Assembly (NCBI GenBank): GCA_934045905.1
Contig: OW203761.1
Location: 28,384,964-28,448,963, forward strand
From: Leuctra nigra
Lineage: Eukaryota > Arthropoda > Insecta > Plecoptera > Leuctridae
Direction of reading: 5' to 3'
DNA: 64,000 bases
Shown here piece after piece: positions 62,830 to 64,000 of this stretch; positions within the stretch are counted from its first letter, which is position 1; every line of letters starts with the position of its first letter. A program made the position numbers and the translations under genes. Below the pieces are notes generated by a model, which saw nothing but the letters and a program-made list of their open reading frames with translations, had not been told where the DNA came from and did not search any database.

Positions 62830-64000
62830 GCACCTTTGATCAGCGGGTTTGGTTAAATGATAAATGATAAATGAAAATCAAGGTGGAGACGAAACTCTGG
62901 CCAATCAGCGCAGCTGAAATTGTAACCACATTATGTGGTGACGTCCCTTGTAGTTTTGGAAAGCTGATACTTTAACAAAATCTCTGCCTGACATGTCTGC
63001 CATTGCCACTATATTCAGATCCATACTTTCTTTGATGTCTTAGAATTCATTCCTGTAACACAACCCATTGTTCAGAACCCTCCCTTGTCTAAACGTTGAC
63101 AAAATACATTTTGGCATACTGTAACGCTACATCTTACCAAGGTACATCCAGTAGAATTATATGTACTATAACTAATTGTTTTTTGGTGTTTCTTCCATTA
63201 TGACCTATGTATATTACCTCACAAGTTTCAGACAATGAGGATATTACAACATTAAAAAGCACTTGCATATTTTTATTCAACCAATAAGTATTACATTTTC
63301 CAATATGGCTTTTATTCATTTTTAAATCTTATATATTATAGAACATTACACAGTACCCTACACACACATATGAAAATACACGTTATTGTAATGAAAGCAC
63401 TAAACCTTGTTCCGAGTTATTCACTTATTGTTTACAATTTATTGGTAAACAAATATTTGACAAGCAATTCACATTGTAGGTAATGATGTAGGAACTGCCT
63501 GCAATGTTTAAACTCACTTATGTATACTATTTGTTAATTTGTAATATCTTTATTATTATGAGAAAAATTAAACTATAATGTGATATGTATATCAATTACT
63601 AATGAGCTGAGTATAGAGTACCTATTTACCTATATGAGAATTAAATTGGAAAATATTTTTACCACCTCGACTCTCTTCCAGTGATCATATAGTACTGCCA
63701 ATTAGCTGATGTCTTCCTATTAGGTCTATTTAAACGTTACTGTCTCGTCCGTCTTAAAATGAGTTATTCCTCAATATATCCGAGATTTGTGAAATGACTA
63801 TAACTCTTTCAGTCCGATTTATTTGCACCATTGTATTCTCACACGAACTGGTGCAGTATGCGTCAGTTGTAAAAACCTCATGGTCCAGGATCTATAGATT
63901 ATGCTGAGGATTTCCAGAGAAGACAATTACGGACACTGAGCTTTTTCAGGAGGAAAGAGGAGCTTTCGATAGACAGTGTCTACATTCCACGCACAGTGAA
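62830..64000. other. AT-rich tract, no gene recognised
   Basis: No coding signal or element ends recognised up to the window end. Confidence 0.4.

Overview
The window is about 66% A+T eukaryotic DNA and reads as an insect nuclear scaffold. Genes are split by long introns with GT..AG borders, the repeats are of animal type (hAT, Harbinger-like, non-LTR and 5S-derived elements), and there is one 200-base N gap. The exact species cannot be told from the sequence; the compact TACCTA-type repeats and insect-like proteins would fit a hemipteroid or similar insect. Most open reading frames of 60-150 codons are chance frames. The real coding DNA is a small part of the window and lies in short exons.

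Left part, minus strand. 2047-6222 holds a complete three-exon gene for mitochondrial ribosomal protein S24 (uS3m), 166 aa. From 30201 down to 13118 six consecutive exons encode nearly all of a tetraspanin: TM1-TM2, TM3 with the start of the large loop, the CCG exon, a Cys exon, the GC/TM4 exon and the C-terminus. The reading frames join exactly; only the first exon with the start codon was not found. Its introns are packed with mobile elements, including three hAT-type elements with perfect 8-bp target duplications, a 5S-derived SINE next to a 400-bp ATC microsatellite, and a 4-kb inverted-repeat element.

Middle part. 30.2-57 kb is almost gene-free. It has one clean isolated exon of the CCR4-NOT deadenylase CNOT6/twin (41364-41515, minus), a tRNA-like sequence inside a palindromic retroposed unit, a second partial copy of the large inverted-repeat element (43531-45363), a (GA)n block beside the N gap, minisatellites, and hairpins.

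Right part. A frameshifted, internally deleted DNAJB6-like pseudogene lies at 57477-57965 (minus). A four-exon, 375-aa Harbinger/HARBI1-type nuclease with an intact DDE triad lies at 59318-61280 (plus). A broken jockey-like LINE lacking the catalytic core of its reverse transcriptase lies at 61866-62815 (minus).

The most unusual system is the large inverted-repeat element. Its arms carry arrays of a ~120-bp unit in which a YY1/Pho-like motif (GCCGCCATTTT), an ETS consensus (ACCGGAAGT) and a CRE (TGACGTCA) stand side by side. This is a housekeeping-promoter motif combination spread by a transposable element; function is inferred, not shown.
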